A stretch of 64,000 nucleotides of DNA from contig NC_033626.1 of the NCBI RefSeq assembly GCF_001540865.1, positions 12,058,065-12,122,064 of the forward strand, given 5' to 3'. The notes beneath the pieces were generated by a model. That model made no database searches. It saw only the letters and a program-made list of their open reading frames with translations, and was not told where the DNA came from. Both the position numbers and the translations under genes were made by a program. This document shows positions 11,972 through 23,341 of the stretch, one piece after another (position 1 is the stretch's first letter; the number at the start of each line of letters is the position of its first letter). The DNA is from Ananas comosus. Its lineage: Eukaryota > Streptophyta > Magnoliopsida > Poales > Bromeliaceae.

Positions 11972-14900
11972 TTAGCATGGAGGCATATCCGGAGGAGGTG
12001 GCAACAAACGTTCCTGGGGGCCTTTCCCATTTTTCACTATAAAAGCTGTGTCCATTCCCCAGGTGAGGTGACGGTCCAAGTGACAGTGCATGAACCAAAC
12101 ACCTAAAACAAAACAAAACAAACACGTAATGAAAAAAGCGTTATTTGTGTCTCAAAGTTCAGATAACTATGTGCATGTATAATTTTTTATATAAAATAGA
12201 GTCATATTATGAATAAAAAAATAAATCGATAAAATTAGTGTGAAGATATATATTGGCCAAATTAATTAATACCTCACTCGTATTTATTTGTGTCTCAAAG
12301 TTCAGATAACTATGTGCATGTATAATTTTTTATATAAAATAGAGTCATATTATGAATAAAAATTTAAAACTTGATAGTTCAAATAAATACGAGTGAGGTA
12401 TTAATTAATTTGGCCAATATATATCTTCACACTAATTTTATCGATTTATTTTTTTAGTGTTTAATTATTTTAAAAAACATTTAAAAAATTGTGCAGATGT
12501 GTACAATTTTTTTGTTCACTTTTGGATGTATTTTAAAAAGGTATTTTGTGGTCCGGTCTATAAAAATTCAAGTGCAGGAAAGGAAGGACCGGAAAATCAA
12601 AGCAGAAGAAAAAGACGTGGGAACAAACTCACCAGGGTTAGCCGCCCTGAAGCGGATTGCGGCCCAGCCGTTGCGTGGCACGCCGAGGGTGTTCTCGTAC
12701 GCCGGGTCCACCAAATTGTACCCCAGGGGATCTTTCTTCTCGTCGTAGTTCCCGAACCCTCTCCCCACCACGTAGAAGCTGAACCCGTGCAGGTGCATGG
12801 GGTGGTTCTCCCCGGCCAATAAATTCGTCCCCTGGAACACCACCTCCACGCTCGTGTTGTACTCCAACACCTTCACCTCCGTGTTCCTCTTCGTGAACAC
12901 CATGTTCTGCGGAATCATGTCGGCGGTGAAGTTGAAGTAGGACGGCGGGCGGTTGGGGAAGTCGGTCCCGTAGTCTCCGGCGATGCTGTGGTAGTACGCC
13001 CCGAGGATGTCGATCGGGGGGTTTTGGAAGCTGTCGTTGTTCAGGCTCGCCGCCAGGCGGTTCTTGCCGGGCCCCGAGCACGTGCCGCCGGGGCACGTCA
13101 GCAGGTTGACCGAGACCGTTATGATGATCCGCTGGTCGATCGTCTGCGGCACGTCGACCGGGTGCTCCTTGCTGGCGAGCGACCGCAGCCCCGCGGTGAA
13201 TACGGTCGCTGCGTTGGTGTCGTTGTACCCGGGGAGGTACGGGAGCTGCGGCGGCACGGCAGGTGCGGAGGCGCTAGAGGTGTATTCTAAGATGGCGGTG
13301 GCGGTCGTGTTGTCGAAGCTGACGTTCTTTGCGCCAGAGTAGGAGCGCGCCGCCATGTAGAAGCGGCAGGGGGCCGAGGGGTCGGCGCCGGCCGGGTTGT
13401 TGGCTTCGAGGAGGACGTCGAAGGTTTGGCCCGGGGTGATCATGATGAAGTCGGTGGTGAAGGGCTTGGTGTAGCTGGCGTCGGTGCCGACCACGGTGAG
13501 CTTGTGGCCGGCCACCGCGAAGAAGAGCTCGTTGTTGATCGCGGCGTTGATCACGCGGAGGAGGTAGGTTTTGCCGTACTCCACTAGGACTTTGAAGGTA
13601 TCTGCATGCACATGAAAGGATGAGATGAGATGAGTTGTGGCCGGAAAAATTCCGGCAAATAAACTATGCCGCGAAGGCTCCGTCCTCGTCATATAATTTA
13701 TTAGTCTGTCCTTCACTACTTAAACTATTACCTTTTCGGGAGCATGGATAGAAATCCCCAGGCTGGCCGTTGATGGTGTAGGCATCAGAGATTTGAGCGT
13801 CGGCGCCGGTCTGAATGAGGTTGGCCAGGACTTGGCTCACGTTGGCAATCCACCACTCTCCTGCAGCATCACGTACGAATTAAGGGGGCAGAAAAAAAAA
13901 AACAAAAAAAAAAAGAAGAGACGGTGAGCTGCTTAATTTTGTTTGACTAGAATTGCTGAAAACAGTATCAACGATCTTCTCATTTTCAATAAAAATTTCA
14001 CGTCAATATTTCACTGCTAAAAAAAATAGAAGCTTTATAATTTGTAATGGTCGAAATTGAGGAAAAAAAAAAAAAAAACCTTAAAGGAGCGTACCGAGAA
14101 GGATGGGGATCTCCTTGTGAGGCTTGGGGAAAGGGAAGGTGGTTCCGCGCGCGGGGTGAATCACAATGGCTCCGTAGAGGGTGGCGCGATCCCAGTCGCT
14201 GTGGGCGTGCCACCAAAGGGTGCCTTCCTCCTCGGTGAGGTCGATCCGCTGCGTGAAGTTGCCTCCCGGCTGGATCGGGCACTGCGTGATGTACTCCGGA
14301 CCGTCCGACCACGGGTTTCTTGGCTCGTCGACTCCATGCCTTTGTAATTTACGAAACACGATTGCCACAAAATAACAAGTAAGTAAATCAATTAGTACAT
14401 TTAAGCAAAATTAACCTTACTTTACGAAATTGAGTAAATAATATTTAATGGAAATTTTTTTTTTTCGTAGTACCAGTGGAGGGTGATATTGTAGCTTGCA
14501 CGGTTGTACACCTTGACGATGACCGTATCTCCGTTGCGCGCGTAGATGGTCGGCCCCGGGAATTGACCGTTAACAGTTAAGATGCTCTTTGTGCGGCAGA
14601 GCCGAGTGTAGTTGGTTTCTTCTATCTGTAACGAGAATATTTGCAAACAAAAGGTCAAATATCATGAATTATTTATATTATTATATTTCAAAGTAAATAT
14701 GTATTAATCGAAGCTAGAAATAGTCCAAATAAATGCCAATTTTTTTCTCTCTGCAACTTGCCTTAGCTAGCTAGTTTATGTCGAATGAGTCTTGTGATGG
14801 CATTATTTAATGATTTTATTTGATTTTTATTTAGGTGCATGTACCAAATTCATAGTAAGAACCAATAACGCGGGAGTTGGTAAAGGAAAAGTTAACAATG

Positions 14901-15536
14901 ACGTTCAGATTAATTAATGAGCTAAAATGTGAACTTGGTAGGTAAACTAGAAAGTAGGTGTGATATGATATTACTTTGGTCCAGGTACAATATAGAATAC
15001 TGATCAATCATATGTTTCTAAAATGGAGAGATCAACGGCTTTACTGGAGCCAAACTAAATTAATCTGTAGAATTTTCTAGCTCCCTTCAAGCGTTAGCAG
15101 AACAAATTACACTACCCTATGATTAATTAAGTGAGATTTAGACACATAACCTTTTATTAGAAGATAGGAAATACGATATGAAACGATCAGTTACACCAAA
15201 AAGTTTAAATTGCTAAAACATAGTGTTTAAATATTTTATATTTAACGTGTGCTACAATACTTTGTTTATCTACGTCATATGCGTAGTGACAAGCTAATGC
15301 CTCTATCAATACAAAATGATGCAATTAATCCTCTCCATATATAGTAACTAACATAATAATCACATAGTTTTGGGGCCTATATATATATATATATATATAT
15401 ATGCATGTAATTGTGAAGGTACACTTACAACGAAGGTATGGTGATGAACCTTGGCCCAAGTGGGGCTAGCTAGGGCACCAAACAATAGAACAAAACCTAA
15501 CACTTGCATCATGGAAACCTTAAGAACGCCCATCAT
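11972..15536 (-). CDS. LAC: Laccase (multicopper oxidase), secreted
   Basis: Laccases oxidise phenols such as monolignols in the cell wall while reducing oxygen to water. Six exons (complement): 15429-15536, 14474-14625, 14095-14339, 13732-13860, 12633-13601, 11972-12102. They give 577 residues, the usual size. A hydrophobic signal peptide covers about residues 1-28, ending near PTWA. All four copper-binding motifs are intact: HWHG at 86-89 (split by intron 2), WWHAHSD at 129-135, HPMHLHG at 478-484 and [12 protein letters not shown] at 540-551, with Met as the residue after Gly in the type-1 site. The C-terminus PPPPDMPPC is standard for the family. Many NxS/T sites suggest N-glycosylation. 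The last intron carries an unusual direct plus inverted repeat. The exon 5 ORF runs on into the intron, but the GT at 12631-12632 gives the conserved [10 protein letters not shown] join. Substrate specificity cannot be read from this. Confidence 0.95.
12141..12454. repeat. Direct repeat plus long inverted repeat in the last laccase intron
   Basis: A block of about 79 bp beginning TTATTTGTGTCTCAAAGTTC occurs at 12141-12219 and again, nearly identical, at 12284-12362. In addition 12214-12289 and 12381-12454 are a near-perfect inverted repeat of about 74 bp (GATAAAATTAGTGTGAAGAT against its complement). The second direct copy forms most of the loop. The transcript could fold into a long hairpin. 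No TIR family is recognised. Confidence 0.85.
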
Positions 15537-15630
15537 TTTAGAAGGAAAGAGAAAGAGGAGATCAGAAGCACTTTAATTTGCTATGAGCTTTTTTCGGAAT
15601 GTGTGGCTTTTGGGAGCAGCTCTGCTAGGC

Positions 15631-15639
15631 TATTTATAG
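15631..15639 (-). promoter_or_regulatory. TATA box of the laccase gene
   Basis: On the minus strand this reads CTATAAATA, a near-perfect plant TATA box, about 95 bases upstream of the ATG. That leaves room for a leader of about 60 bases. CATGCATG palindromes (RY-like) lie just upstream, at about 15642-15670. Assignment is by sequence and position only. Confidence 0.7.
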
Positions 15640-15659
15640 CCCCATGCATGCAACCTATT

Positions 15660-17068
15660 CCATGCATATGAATGTACTTATGGAACAAACGACTAGTTCC
15701 AACGAAGCTGCGTTGATTGCTTCTTTAATTTTCTTCTTAAATTTCTTGTGCTACGCGGTAAACACACATGTGCATACATAAATGCATGCGTCACATGCAT
15801 CATTTGATCAGATAATTCCAAATGCTAAGCTCTTCTACCAAGTTTACGTGGGATCGATTTAGCATTTATTTAGACAAGTCAAATAATTATAATTAGGTTG
15901 AGGTAACAAAATAAAGCTTTATCTACTTGGAGTACATAGTTTGGACTTTTCTTTCTTAGAATAGTCAGAGAGAGGCTTACTTCGATCGTTGGTCGTAATT
16001 TGGGTATTAAATAGAATAAGTCTTTTTTATCTCCAGCGAATAGGTGACCAACTATATATTTGAAGGTCAAATCAGAAGATCCCGAACATCACCAAAATTG
16101 TTAGATTAATAAGGTTAGTTTAAGAGTCGCAATCAGAACTACGGCAAACGTATAAAACGCACCACGTATATACAGTGTTGGAAAAACATATTCATATGTA
16201 TATGGTACTCCCGCACATGCATTTACGTGTAGCAATATCGAACCTGAGCTAAAGCTTCTAATCCTTTCCAAGTTAATTACATTCATGGAAGCTACAAATT
16301 TCATGTGCGTAAAATGATTGCTGTTTGCATGATCATTTGTAGCTAGTAAAGCATTTGGAAATTAACACAAAAAAGCTTTAGACTTCTGATGCAGCAGAAA
16401 TTGAAATATAAATTTTCGTTAGAGAAGTTAACTCGATAAGTCTGAACCAAAAGCCTAAGAATATAATTAATATATTTACTTGAACTCGTACAACCTGAAA
16501 ATTTAATTCTGTAGGTTTGCGCACACCAGTATATCAATTTTTTCAGATCTTACATATTATTCCATGCATGAGGGTGAGGGCTATTTGTATATAATTTCTT
16601 TAGTTTGGAGGCTCAAACATAGAAGGTCTAGCAAAGAGTTTCTGAATTAATTTATAAAGATATATAGAAGTTGCTAGGAGGTTTTGGTATAGTATTTTTT
16701 TTTTCTTAATATCACTTCTCAAACAGCAGCAATGTAACATTGCCAAATAGGTCGATAATGCATGTAACTGCTAAAGCTACTATTGGACTCTTTCTTACAA
16801 AATTGATCTTTTAGGTATACCTAGTATTAAAGTCAGTTCTAAGCCTGTTGTACTTGACATGATTTGCCTTAATTATATATATCCATTATGTACGTGAGTG
16901 GAAATATTAATAACAAATACGTACATGAGATACTGTGCATTCCTAGAGGCAATTTCTTGCACGTAGGAATTGAAACTTAAATGATGTCCTAAGCTTAGAT
17001 TTTGCTTCTACCTACAGTCATTGTGCTATTCCCATTGCTAAATGGAGGAACATATATATGACTCCTTA
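15660..17068. other. Laccase upstream region, no gene seen
   Basis: AT-rich intergenic DNA. Several CATGCATG-type RY motifs lie near 15642-15800. The short open frames here show no codon structure or recognisable domain. Confidence 0.5.
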
Positions 17069-17079
17069 TAGCGCTACAA

Positions 17080-17112
17080 TTTTTTTTTTTTTTTGAGAGA
17101 TAGATAGCACGC
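17080..17112 (-). mobile_element. 33-bp tail-only retroposon insertion
   Basis: The insert is only oligo-T followed by GAGAGATAGATAGCACGC. On the minus strand this is the last 18 bases of the SINE/LINE tail seen elsewhere in the window plus oligo-A. It is flanked by an exact 11-bp duplication, TAGCGCTACAA (17069-17079 and 17113-17123). It is an extreme 5'-truncated retroposition event. Confidence 0.8.
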
Positions 17113-17350
17113 TAGCGCTACAAAATTGAAATGTAGCTATGAGCGTTAAAAACAAAGATCTAATTTGAAACTTTCATGAATATTAACAGAAAAATCTATT
17201 AATTAAAAAAAATCAACAAATTAGTTCTATCTCCTTGTAACACTTATCTTAAACAACACACACACATCCTAGCTAGTTACATGAGCAAGTGCGCATTGCA
17301 GCAGTGAATACGTGTACGTGATGTATATTCTGCATCCTTATTGGCATTTC

Positions 17351-17751
17351 GGGCATGTTTGGTTAATGATTGGAATAGGAATGGGAAATGGAATTGGATT
17401 GCTTTGGAATGGAAAATGGAATGACGAATCATCCAAAAATGTTTGGTTCATTATTGGAATGAAAATCGGAATGAAAATTTAAAATTTTTGAGAGAGGGTT
17501 TTGATTAAGAGAGAGAAAAGTGATGAAGGGAGAGGAGGTAGGTGTTGATGAAAGAGAATTTTAAATAGTTTACTTTGGAATGAGCCAATCCGGGATTCAA
17601 AGCCGGATTGGATCATAAATGGATTTGGCCATTCCCATTCCGGAGTGGAATGGGAATCGGAATCCGATTCCTATAAAACAAACGGCAATTATCGGAATCA
17701 ATAAATTTCATTCCGATTCCATAGTCTAAAATAGGTGAACCAAACATGCCC
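17351..17751. mobile_element. Tourist-like MITE (PIF/Harbinger type)
   Basis: The ends are GGGCATGTTTGGTTAA and, at the right, GTGAACCAAACATGCCC, an inverted repeat of about 16 bp typical of Tourist elements. The right flank is TTA, the expected target; the left flank reads TTC, so one copy of the duplication has probably mutated. The core has many TGGAAT-type blocks in both orientations and no coding frame. Confidence 0.75.
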
Positions 17752-18119
17752 TTAATTACACAAGCTGAGCTCGTAGAACACATTAAACACTGCATGCATG
17801 CATGCAAAAAACAAAAAAAAAAAAAACTGTGGTTACGTATTGGAAGAAAATGAGAACTAAATTTGACTACTCAAATCCGAATTATAATCATGGGATTTAA
17901 GCCTTACACGTTACGTGACCGTTATGGTCACCATCTGTACATACTACAAGCTCGCACGTGTCAGCATATCATGTATGCATGGCGCTAAAATGACACAATT
18001 AATATTCGAGATTATGTTAATATATGCAATTAGCTTCAAAAAAATATTATGGTTAAGTTATGGAAAATGCATATTCAATTGGAGAAGGTGCACCAAATTT
18101 AACGGTCACGACTAATTTG

Positions 18120-19750
18120 CACGCAGGAGAAACCTTCGGAGACAAGGGTTTTTTTTTTGGAGTCCCGTGCTTCAACGCCCCTACGGGGGGCCCATCTTGG
18201 GAAGAAGAACACGCTCCCTTGCTTTTTTTTTTTTTTAAAAAAATAATTAAAGGAATATAAATAAAAAATGAAATTAATAAATAAAAATTAAGAGAAAATT
18301 AAAAAGAAAAACTAAATATCCGAACTAGGAATATGTACAAGAATATATTAGATGAGTATACGTACAAATACACGTAAAGATTATTTTAATTTATTTCAAA
18401 TTAATATAAATTTTTATATTATATTTATCCAAAAATTTATAATAAAAATTATATTTTATAAATTTATATGTTATATTTTATTTAAAAAATTTGCAATATC
18501 ATATATTATTTTTTTTAATATATATTGAATATTTTTACACATTTTATGAATTCTGAATAAATTTAAAATTTAAATATATTGTTTAAACTAAGGCATCAAA
18601 ATTTAATTAATATTTACTTTGAAATTTAAAATTTAATGTTGATTCACCGTAATTAAATATTTTAATTGTTAATTAAAATTTGATATCCAAAATTTATAAA
18701 TTTAAATTTGTTAAATTTTAATTTGTTTGATCCACTGTAATTAAGAATTTTTAATTGTTAATTCAAATTTGATATCCAAAATTAAATCCAATTCATGATT
18801 TAAACTCAAATTTTAATTTTAAAGTAAAATCTATGGATAGGAATGTTATTTTTTAACAGATTGATCATAAGCGTTCGTTTTTATTTGAAATATTTTTTAA
18901 CAAATTAATCATAACAGTTGGTAGGAAATATTTTTTTTATTTTTTTAATTCCATTTGTCTTTATAAGAATTTCTAAATATTTTTATATATAGTATAGATA
19001 AATATAAAGTGTAAACGGAATTATTATTAGATAAATTATTAGATAAGATGGGATATATAAATATTATGTTGGTGGTTGTTATTAGGAGATAGGGTACACG
19101 TATAAAATATGAAATTTGATACGCAATGTCTGAGAACAATTTAAATAAAAATAAGTGACAGATCACAATTCTGTCTTCATCTATCAAAACTATCGACATA
19201 GAATGAACTTATAATATGATGATCAAGTCGATTTCATAATTATAAGTTTTATAAACAGTACGGATGAAAATAATTGCTTGGAGAAGTGATTCTCTGCCCC
19301 TCAGAATTCCAAGTTGGAATGATCCCACGAGATAAAATGCCATGCGTACTCGACGCGACGGTGGCTCCATACGGTGTATACACTTTGAATGAATACTCTG
19401 AAACATGTCACAGACATTCAGGTGCAAAATCTGCCCGTCCAATACATAATTCCTCGATCATTGGATTATATCTAATGACTAAAATTAATATATTTTATAA
19501 TAATTTAAAAATAAAATAAAATATAAAAATTAATATATTTTATAATAATTTGAAAATAAAATAAAATAAAAGTTATACGGCTGTGATTTATACCCGTAAA
19601 AGTTGAATAAATGATTTTATTAATATGTGATTGAAATTATATTAATAGGGAGTGAAATTTTGAAAAAGAAAAAAATTTAAAACTCGCTCTTTTATAAATA
19701 GTATTGATATATTTTTCAAAAAATAAAAAATAAAAAAGATTAAATTAAAA
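18120..19750. other. Very AT-rich intergenic DNA with diffuse repeats
   Basis: A short GC-rich island at 18140-18225, holding a CCCCTACGGGGGGCCC block between oligo-T runs, is followed by about 1 kb of strongly AT-rich DNA. Inside it a block (CCGTAATTAA..TTTAATTGTTAATT..TTTGATATCCAAAATT) occurs twice, near 18647-18692 and 18733-18783. A roughly 50-bp unit (TTAATATATTTTATAATAATTT plus a following stretch) is duplicated near 19487-19570. No gene is seen. Confidence 0.55.
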
Positions 19751-19752
19751 AT

Positions 19753-20164
19753 AGGGTTAATTTCATATAGGCTCCTGCAATTATAGTGAAGGATGAATAT
19801 ATCCCTATAAAGTTCAACTTTTATATATTATCGTTACAAAAGTTCTAATGCTTTCACATATATCCCTTTGGTTTATTACCGTTAGAGAACCGTTAGAAAA
19901 ACTGTTTATATTTTCAATTTTGCCATCACAAATATGTACCTCCAAAAATCATAACAGTACAATATAAGAGAGGCAAAATTGTCAAAAACTAACTAAGGTT
20001 GAGTATTTAACATATGGTTAATTAAAATTTTCTATCAGATTCTAAGGGTATAGACATATTTGAAAACATCAGGATTTTTGCAGAAACAATATATGAAAGT
20101 TAAATTTTATATGGATATATTTGCTAGTTACTAAGTTTGCAGAGGCCAGTATGAAATAAACCCT
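19753..20164. mobile_element. MITE with ~35-bp imperfect inverted repeats
   Basis: The left end AGGGTTAATTTCATATAGGC, followed by TCCTGCAA, is matched by the reverse complement of the right end, AGGGTTTATTTCATACTGGC followed by CTCTGCAAA. The interior is non-coding. No target duplication is clear, so the superfamily is open. Confidence 0.65.
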
Positions 20165-20577
20165 TTTATAAAAATATATATTTTGAATATTGGTTTACGT
20201 TTAGTTGAAGAATAAAATATGAATACTTATATATATTTTTAAATTATTAATAAATAAATTATCTGAGGAGCGCTTCTTTCCAAGTGGGTGCCGCGTCGGC
20301 TGCCGCCCAATTGGTGAGGAGGCTCCGACAAGTTGTTGTGTTTTTCGCCAGTTGGCTCAGAAGAGTTGATGGGATTAATTAAACACCCCGTGACGCAAAC
20401 TAATTAGTATTTGCTGCTGAGGTTGACTAAATCATTTTAAACGAACTAAGTCTCCATCGATCATTGCCTTCTTACCAAAGCGAGAGCAACCTTAATTGGC
20501 AAGAAATGCCAGAAGGTTCTTTTCAGATTTGTACGAAATATTCTGCAGATAATTTGAAAATGATCATCATTATTTAA

Positions 20578-21310
20578 AGTCCGGCTATTATGTAATTTTT
20601 ATTATATATGATAGGACTATTATACTTTCATAAATATAGATTTTTTTTTTTGTACTCATAAATTTTTGATCACTAGCCAAATGATGTCAAAAAATTATAA
20701 ATTTTAGTTTCCAAATGCTTTTAATAGTGTAGATTAAATCTGATGGAGCCGATCGTCGATTTGGAAGCCACATCATTGAAAACAACTTGATAGCACGGAG
20801 GCTTCCGTGCTACCGATAGTATACCAGCCTAGCTGAGCTAAAAATGGTAGCACGGAGGCTCCATTAGACTTAATCTACACTATTGAAAATATATGAAAAC
20901 TAAATTTCATAATTTTTCGGTATTATTTATCTATCAAACGAATTATCTAAAAATGAATGACTGAAATTAAAAATCTTATAAAAAATGATGATAAAATACT
21001 TGAATTTAAGATCAGAGATACTGATCTTACTCTAAATAGTGAAAAAAAAATTTCTATAAAAAAATCATCAGATTTGAATTGTTTTACATCATTAAATTTA
21101 CAAACGCGTCACATCTATCATTAAAATTGTCAATTTTGAGACCGTTTGATCACTAGCCAAATGATGTTGAAAAATTATGAAATTTAGTTTTCAAATAATT
21201 TTAATAGTGTAAATCAAGTCTAACGGAGTCGATAGTCGATTTGAAAGCTGTATCATTAAAAACAACTTGGTAGCACGGAGACCTCCGTGCTACCGATAGT
21301 ATATCAGCCT

Positions 21311-21312
<2 letters not shown>
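20578..21312. repeat. Cluster of related 'TAGCACGGAGG' MITE units
   Basis: A block of about 170 bp beginning TTTGATCACTAGCCAAATGA occurs at about 20665-20833 and again at about 21146-21312. Between them, near 20846-20930, its central part appears in reverse (TTAGACTTAATCTACACTAT). All copies carry TAGCACGGAGG or its complement CCTCCGTGCTA, which form small palindromes. The cluster looks like two nested or abutting copies of one MITE family. Confidence 0.65.

Positions 21313-21375
<63 letters not shown>
21312..21375. repeat. Compound (CT)n(AT)n microsatellite
   Basis: About 22 CT units pass directly into about 10 AT units. The tract sits between two MITE-like repeats, so it may have grown from an element end. 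Confidence 0.9.
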
Positions 21376-21602
21376 ATCCGGCTACTATACAATGAATAGT
21401 ACTAAACATTTGGCCTTATCAAATTTTCTACCGTTAAATCTACTCTTTTGATTTCCACCTATTAGATCATATACTATTCAACGAACCATCTACTCAACTC
21501 TATAGGACCACTATCATCTTAACCACATATCCTTTAATCAAAGAGCCGGACACGTAGTAGCACCAATGACTTGATGCTATCAATAGTATAGTATCCTAGT
21601 TC
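21376..21602. mobile_element. MITE-like repeat with 'CCGGCTACTATAC' end
   Basis: It starts ATCCGGCTACTATACAATGA and ends with GTATAGTATCCTAGTTC, a partial reverse complement. The first 150 bases share phrases (TTAGATCATACTATTcAAC, GGACCACTATCAT) with the repeat at the right edge of the window. Non-coding. Confidence 0.55.
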
Positions 21603-22395
21603 TATATATATATACATAGTTTGACTGGAGTGTTTTTAATAGTATTAAATATTTGATGCTATCAATTTTTTATAACTAGATCTACGTTGTTTTATCATTT
21701 TTTTTTGTTTGGATCATATATTTTTATTCTATCACCCACCCACTAAATTCAAGTAGAGCTTGGAAATTTTTTAATAATTTACTCAATTTATCTTCCACTT
21801 TTATTTTTTTTTGATAGAAAGTCAATGGATTTAAAACTATATATTATTATCTTATATTTTTATTTATTTTACGGAAACCTTTTAGACTAACATACAATAG
21901 GATGAAAAAAAAAATAAAGTAGTTAACTTACTATTATTTTTTCAATTATTTCATCTTCCGTAATTAATTTTCGCACCACCCAAGGCAAAGTCAGTTCCAA
22001 CATTTTGAGAAAATTGGACTCGTAGGCAAATTTAACTTACAATAAAAACTAAATAACAAAGTAAATATTTAAAGCCGAAAGCTACTTAATTAAACTCCTT
22101 CACTTTCGGTAAAACAAATATACCTTACGTATGATAAAATAGTATAACTAAAAATTCTATTTATTTTTTGTAAACACCATACATCATGCAAATTATTCAA
22201 GTTCAATTTGGTTATGATTTTTGCGGTCTAAGCAAAAGCCAAGAAAAATATATTTTCATATGATTTCGACCCTACTCCATTTGGCCGAATAGTAATAGGC
22301 AATTCCAATACCAAATAATCTAGCGCAAGGGGAAATGGCATTATAATAGGTATTGGTGATTCCCAATTCAAAGTCTAGTTATTTTACATTATCAA

Positions 22396-22470
22396 CTAAA
22401 TTTATTTTTTTAAAAAAATAAATAAAGCGGATAGCATGCTAGTTACCTTCTCTTAAAAAAAAAAAAAAAA
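22396..22470 (+). mobile_element. SINE/LINE 3'-end fragment
   Basis: It reads CTAAATTTATTTTTTT, AATAAATAAAGCGGATAGCATGCTA, ACCTTCTCTT and then oligo-A, matching the 3' third of the SINE family in this window. The 5' part is missing and no target duplication was found. Confidence 0.65.
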
Positions 22471-22853
22471 CAAAAACAATAAACATTAAACGGAGTTATC
22501 TAATTAAGAGAAGTGCAAAATATATTGATGGTAACACATGATTATTGTGCTAGCATTTTTTTGAATGATTTTAGCTTTATTTACTAGCTATATATTTCAG
22601 TAATGCATGACCGTTAAAAAAGCATATATACGTAGAAAATGTTTTCTTGCATAAATTATCTTCTATTTCTAAAATACCAAAGCTCTTTCTAAACATTCCT
22701 TACTGATTTGGCTTAACTAATTTTGACTTTTTGCCTCTAGCTAAAATGCCTTTAAATATCTAAAAAATTAAGTAAATGTGATTACTCTTAGAATATATAC
22801 ACTAAAGTGGACCTAACCATTTAATGCAATTGTTTAACATTCCAACTCTATAC

Positions 22854-23323
22854 GGGTCGGCCGAGGAAACAGTAGACCATTTGTTCACCAGGTGTGTTTT
22901 TAGCAAGTTCATCTTAGTGTCGGGTGTTGATGGAGTTCAGACCCTAGACATGGAGGATGACGTTACCCGGGCTTGGGACAGGTGGAGGATTAGGAAGAAC
23001 CGAGGGAAGAAAAGGGCTTGCCTTACTAATTTAGCCGGTTGCTGGTGGTGCATTTGGAAGGCCAGAAACGACATGATCTTTAGGGATATACAACCAAACC
23101 CTGAGAGGGTTGTTATCACTCTCCAGCAGTTACTGAAGGAGTGGGATTCGGCTCTATCTACTTGAATTTTAATTTCTTTTTCTATTTTTATCTTTATTTC
23201 TATTTTAGTTTTTATTTTTATTTGTATTTTGTTCCGGGGCCCTAGTTGCCCCACCCTTGTAGCCTAGTTCATTTTTCCAATGAATGAAGCGGGTAGCGTG
23301 CTACCTTTTTCTCAAAAAAAAAA
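22854..23323 (+). mobile_element. 5'-truncated LINE (zf-RVT end of ORF2) with 18-bp target duplication
   Basis: The reading frame to the stop at 23165 begins GSAEETVDHLFTRCVFSKF and later has WCIWKARNDMIF. These are the hallmark of the zinc-binding domain after reverse transcriptase in plant LINEs; the first Cys of the motif is lost by truncation. After the stop comes about 150 bp of 3' UTR, a tail GCGGGTAGCGTGCTACC..TCTC and oligo-A. The 18-bp AACATTCCAACTCTATAC is exactly duplicated at 22836-22853 and 23324-23341. The apparent ATG at 22824 lies in flanking DNA and is not the element's start. Confidence 0.9.
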
Positions 23324-23341
23324 AACATTCCAACTCTATAC

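Noticed and set aside
14422..14473. Extension of laccase exon 2 into EKKKFPLN
   Set aside because: This is read-through of the intron. The GT at 14472-14473 restores the copper motif HWHG with the next exon.
22824..22853. ATG and first ten codons of the LINE open frame
   Set aside because: These bases include the 18-bp target duplication, so they are flanking DNA and not element sequence.
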